From positions 70,514,443-70,578,442 of the forward strand of contig CM038229.1 of assembly GCA_021442155.1 (NCBI GenBank): a stretch of 64,000 nucleotides of DNA, in the 5' to 3' direction. The translations under genes and the position numbers were made by a program. Below, piece by piece: positions 60,330 through 64,000 of the stretch (positions are counted from its first letter, which is position 1; every line of letters starts with the position of its first letter). Source of the stretch: Cymbidium sinense. Its lineage: Eukaryota > Streptophyta > Magnoliopsida > Asparagales > Orchidaceae. The notes beneath the pieces were generated by a model. That model was not told the DNA's origin. It saw nothing but the letters and a program-made list of their open reading frames with translations, and did no database searches.

Positions 60330-61285
60330 ACCTTTAAGCCATTCTTCAACATTCCTCTGGTTTCAAGCTTCCAAAGATTGACGTGCAACCCAATCAACAC
60401 ATCGACCACTACAGGACTATCATGCATATCCAACGAGCTCCCGACACACTTTGTCAGGTCTTTCCGTTACCCTCAAAGGGCAAGCTCGCACTTGGTTCTA
60501 CTCTCTTCCAAGGGGATCCATCCATACCTTTAACGAACTCGCCGTTCTTTGTGGAGCTTCATTGCAAACCGGAGAATCATTAAAGATTCCTCCCATCTTT
60601 CCAGATTCGTACGAGGTGAATCACTCAAAGAATACTTCCAAAGGTTCTCTTTAGAAGCTCGCCAAATACTGAGTAGACCCCAACTATTAAGAGGAGTTTT
60701 CCTTGGAGGACTCCGCCCGTGGCCTTCTATTCGAATTAGGGACACACGCCATATGCCGACTTAGTTCATCGTGGTAGAAGCATAAATCTCCGATGAAGCT
60801 ATTAATGCTCATCGCAAACAATTTGAACAATATGCGGGAAACGCAAAACACCTGTGAAATGTGGACCCGTGCCCATCAAAAGAAGCGACAAGGTAGTCAT
60901 GATCTCCTCCACGACCCCATATCAACAACGTGAACCTCAAAAAGACATACACAACACACATCTCGTTAACCTCCCGATGGCTATGAAGAAAATATCAAGT
61001 GGCGCATCCATTGAAACAATTCAAGAAATCGAGCAATATTGTCATTTTCATCAAGCCGGACATACTCAAGCATGCATACAACTCAAGGAAGAAATCGAGA
61101 CTCATTCAACAAGGATACTACGCCATTTTGTGAAGAATCACCACCTCAAACAAACACACCTCCGCAAAACCAGACAATCATCAAAACAACCAAATAATCA
61201 TCAAATAATTGGAGAAATTGAAACAATCACAGAGGATCGATACTACATAATCAAGTTCTCGCACGCTTCCAAAGAACCGAGTTGA
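60330..61285 (+). pseudogene. Gag of the Tat-type element
   Basis: Pieces in three frames: HIDHYRTIMHI, LKGQARTWFYSLPRGSIHTF, GESLKEYFQRFSLEA, and at the C-terminus IQEIEQYCHFHQAGHTQAC followed by IQLKEEIE, the knuckle and helix that end Tat-type gag. Compared with the copy at 50,335 it has several extra small deletions. Confidence 0.8.
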
Positions 61286-61297
61286 AGAAGTCTCGTA

Positions 61298-61520
61298 TTG
61301 ATCATTCCATCACTTTCAATGACTGACTTAGAAGGAGTCCATATCCCTCATCAAGATCCACTTGTCATCGCAGGATCGGTGATCCTTGTTATAACGTTAA
61401 AGAATTTTGATCGACAATGGGAGGATGTCTTATTTTACTCAACTTTTCTTAACATGGGCTGCAGTAAAAGCTCCAACCAGCGTTGGACTATATGGGTTTG
61501 ATAATCACCCAAGAGTAAGG
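61298..61520 (+). pseudogene. Retroviral-type aspartic protease remnant
   Basis: HIPHQDPLVIAGSVIL is followed by an IDNG active-site motif in the next frame (near 61,409) and a LFYSTFLNMGCS segment. This matches the PHxDxLVI...DxGSS...LF layout of Ty3/gypsy protease. Two bases or so are lost just after the active site. Confidence 0.65.
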
Positions 61521-61959
61521 GACAATCACTCTTCTGTTACCCCTGAGAATTCTCGACAAGTGACTCATTTAATCCAATTCATGGTCAAGTCGACTGCATA
61601 TAATGCAATCTGAGGCCCCTCCAATCAATTTTCGGTCACTTGCCTCATCGAAGATAAAATTTCCTACCCCGTGGAGTTGGGGTGGTTTGTGAAATCAACA
61701 GCACCAATCATGTTATCTCGCAAAGCTCAACCGCCTTCCATCACCTTCAAGATCGAAGATCTTAACTTTCGAGAAGTACCTCAAAAGCTTCCCTAGAAGA
61801 TTTACTCTCAATAGCATTATCGATGACCAACCATTACAACAGCAAGTGGGATCTTTACTCTAAGAACAAAGGGAAAAGTATATAAATTTCTTACATAAAT
61901 CAAGACATATTTGCTTGAGTCCAACAGATCGGGTCACTTGTCACGCGACTCCTCAAAAT

Positions 61960-62620
61960 TAATCCAACGCTCAAACCAATCATCCAAAAGAAGGAGTTTT
62001 GCCCGATCGCCTTCAAGCTATTGAACAAGAAGTTAACAAGCTCATAGAAGCTGGATTCATAATGAGAAGTGCATTACCCAACATGGCTAGCAAATGTTGT
62101 CATGGTTAAAAAAACAAATGGAACATGGAGGATGTGTTGATTACACGACCTTAATGCGCCTAAAGGATAGTTTTCCTCTTCCTCGAATCGATCAATTGGT
62201 GGACGCTACGTCCGGACATCAAATGCTTAATTTTTTGGATGCTTATTCTGGGTACAATCAAATAAAGATGAACCCAACAGATGAAGAGGCTACAGCATTT
62301 CAAACATATAAAGGTTTATATTTACCAAGTCATGCCATTTGATTAAAAATGTCGGTGCTACCTATCAACGCCTTATGAATAAGGTTTTAAAGACCTAGGC
62401 CACACATGGAGGTGTATGTGGATGACATGTTAGTGAAAAAGCTTAGAAAAGTCACAACATATTTCGACTTAGAAGCATGTTTTGACCTTCTTCGACGCTT
62501 ATAACATACCAACTTAACCCACCAAGTGTGCTTTTGGGGTTACTGAAAATTGATTTATGGTAACTCACCGGGATAGAGGCTAACCCCGAGAAAATCAAAG
62601 CTCTCAAGATATGATTCCTC
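61960..62620 (+). pseudogene. Reverse transcriptase remnant
   Basis: The frame 62,094-62,342 contains KDSFPLPRIDQLVDATSGHQ and FLDAYSGYNQIKMNPTDEE, RT blocks with the first catalytic Asp (LDAYSG). The catalytic YVDD box lies near 62,411 (VYVDDMLVK). Between them, and in the palm region, stops and frameshifts occur. An IxEANPEK-like motif follows near 62,570. Confidence 0.85.
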
Positions 62621-63420
62621 CAAGAATATCAAAGACGCTCAACATTTGAATGGTCGAATTGCGATTATCCCATTTCTAGCCCGCTCGGGACAAATACTTG
62701 CCATTCTTTAAAATATTGAAGGAGCTAAAAATAATAATTTTCAATGGACCGATGAATGTCATGCTTTTGAGCAACTAAAAGAATATCTAGCATCTCCTCC
62801 CCTCGCTATCCAAACCTATTCAAGGAGAAACGTTATACTTATATCTGCGCTTTCTTCCCACAATAAGCTCGCTTTAGTAGAAGAAGATGGGGCACAACAA
62901 CCAATTTATTACGCCAAGAAAATTCTCTCGATATAAAGTCGTTATCCATTTGCGTGATAAAGTGGCTCGCATTAGTTTTCTCAGCAAAATTGCGCCCATA
63001 CTTTCAAGCTCACACCATCTGCTACACTTTTACCATTAAGGGCCATCTTACGTAAAACCGTAAGCATCCGGGAGGTTAATCAAATGGTCTCAGAGAACTG
63101 GGAGAATTTGATATAAATTTTCTACTCCCGCCATAAAGTCTCAAATACTAGACTTTATAGTGGAATGCACCAACCCAACTCTAGAAGAGCTTCACACGTG
63201 CCTTTCATCTCCTCAATGGACTCTCATGTTGATGGAGCCGTTCGGGTGCGGGAATCCTACTTGTTTCCCCAAAAAAAATACCCTAGAGTATGGACTTAAA
63301 ATTCCCAACTAATAACATGGCGAATATGAGGCTCTCATCGCAGGTTGAGACTCAGCCATCAAAGCCCAAAACTTAGTAATTCACACCGACTCCACTTGTC
63401 GCCTCCCAAGTTGGAGGAGA
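62620..63420 (+). pseudogene. RNase H domains (gypsy-type and second, Tat-specific)
   Basis: First domain: NIKDAQHLNGRIA, FQWTDECHAFEQLKEYLASP and QQPIYYAKKI, the thumb and RNase H of Ty3/gypsy. Second domain near 63,225-63,390: an HVDGA motif, then NNMAEYEALIAG in a shifted frame, then LVIHTDS. These are the catalytic Asp/Glu/Asp blocks of the additional RNase H of Tat-type elements. Confidence 0.7.
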
Positions 63421-63749
63421 TTTTAATACTCATAATCCTCAACTGGTGCAATATCTCCACTTGGTAAAATCCCTTCTTACTCATTTCAAGACACATCAAA
63501 TCATCCACATACTACGAGAGAAGAATACTCCGACGCCTTGCTAAGCTTGCTACCTCTACCCGAGATCTATTTAAGAGAAAGCATGTTGAAGAAATACATT
63601 TTCCTAGTATCCAAGGGTCATGGGTAATTCAAACTATTGATGAGGAAAAGGAACGCTCGGATACCCGATCCTATCTTTTCTACAAGAAGGAACCCTTCCA
63701 AGATCCAACTTCAAGAACGCCTCCAAGACAAGCTTCAAACTTTGCTATT

Positions 63750-64000
63750 ATTGAGGTGAACTATACAAGCGAAGCTTTCTGTCCAGATCTCAAATGCCTT
63801 CCACCTTCGTAAGCCGACATTAAGAGAGGTTCACTGTGGATATGTGGAGAACACCTTGAGGAAGAGAGGCCCTTAAAATCAGACAAGGGTTTTATTGGCC
63901 TACAATGAAACAAGACGCCTTGAGTTCACAAAAAATGTAAGTTGTCAATTGCATTCTAACCTCCCTCACATGCCTCATGCGAATCCTCATCCATTCAAAG
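63750..64000 (+). pseudogene. Integrase zinc-binding domain, cut by the window end
   Basis: Shows an REVHCGYCGE-like HxxxC-containing stretch near 63,820, a RQGFYWPTMKQDAL segment near 63,885, then KCKLCQLHSN near 63,938: the HHCC zinc finger of retroelement integrase in several frames. The catalytic core lies beyond the window. Confidence 0.65.

Larger units (their letters stand above)
58989..64000 (+). mobile_element. Tat-type Ty3/gypsy retrotransposon, decayed, cut by the window end
   Basis: LTR (58,989-about 59,827), primer-binding-like TGGCACCACTGGGGA (59,840-59,854), gag, protease, RT, RNase H, a second RNase H-like domain and the start of integrase in the Ty3/gypsy order. Two RNase H domains before integrase are typical of the Tat lineage. 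Many single-base and short deletions break every frame. Confidence 0.85.

Overview
The window is repeat-rich, AT-rich plant nuclear DNA, almost certainly from a flowering plant. The sequence shows MLO-like exons with GT-AG introns, FAR1 and DUF1985/Ulp1 (C48) transposon proteins, plant-type LINE ORF1 (DUF4283), Ty3/gypsy retrotransposons, long (AT)n tracts and one 100-N scaffold gap. Large FAR1/Ulp1 elements and very long LTRs would fit a monocot, but the species cannot be read from the window. No intact cellular gene was found.

Layout. 1-930: tandem array of ~125-bp units with a small palindrome in each. 1,000-5,050: low-copy DNA, with a CpG-rich block and then four exons of a broken MLO-family gene (4,169-5,047). 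6,575-11,800: a decayed Mutator/Ulp1-type element (DUF1985 and C48 peptidase remnants, a 27-bp coding minisatellite), followed by a foldback-like block in which a FAR1 DNA-binding-domain fragment sits between two inverted arrays of six ~140-bp units. 11,803-28,449: Ty3/gypsy-type element 1, with ~6.4-kb LTRs and no recognisable coding capacity. 28,450-28,549: gap. 28,550-30,100: 5' part of an antisense LINE. 32,124-47,760: element 2 of the same family, with a 7.7-kb LTR, an Ogre/Tat-like primer-binding site, a leader of about 20 hairpin repeats and a decayed gag but no pol. 48,973-50,884: a second Ty3/gypsy family (Tat type), truncated inside gag. 50,885-58,926: an inverted second copy of 6,575-15,070. 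58,989-64,000: a longer, frameshifted copy of the Tat-type element (gag, protease, RT, RNase H, integrase start), cut by the window end.

The strongest structures are: (1) an ~8-kb inverted duplication with arms 36 kb apart that carries a MULE/foldback block together with the LTR fragment beside it; (2) a FAR1 DNA-binding module without transposase, enclosed by inverted arrays of palindromes; (3) long-LTR retroelements with little or no coding sequence whose leaders are arrays of hairpins. Nothing here forms a working pathway. The coding remnants are all transposon genes or pseudogene exons, and most carry stops or frameshifts.
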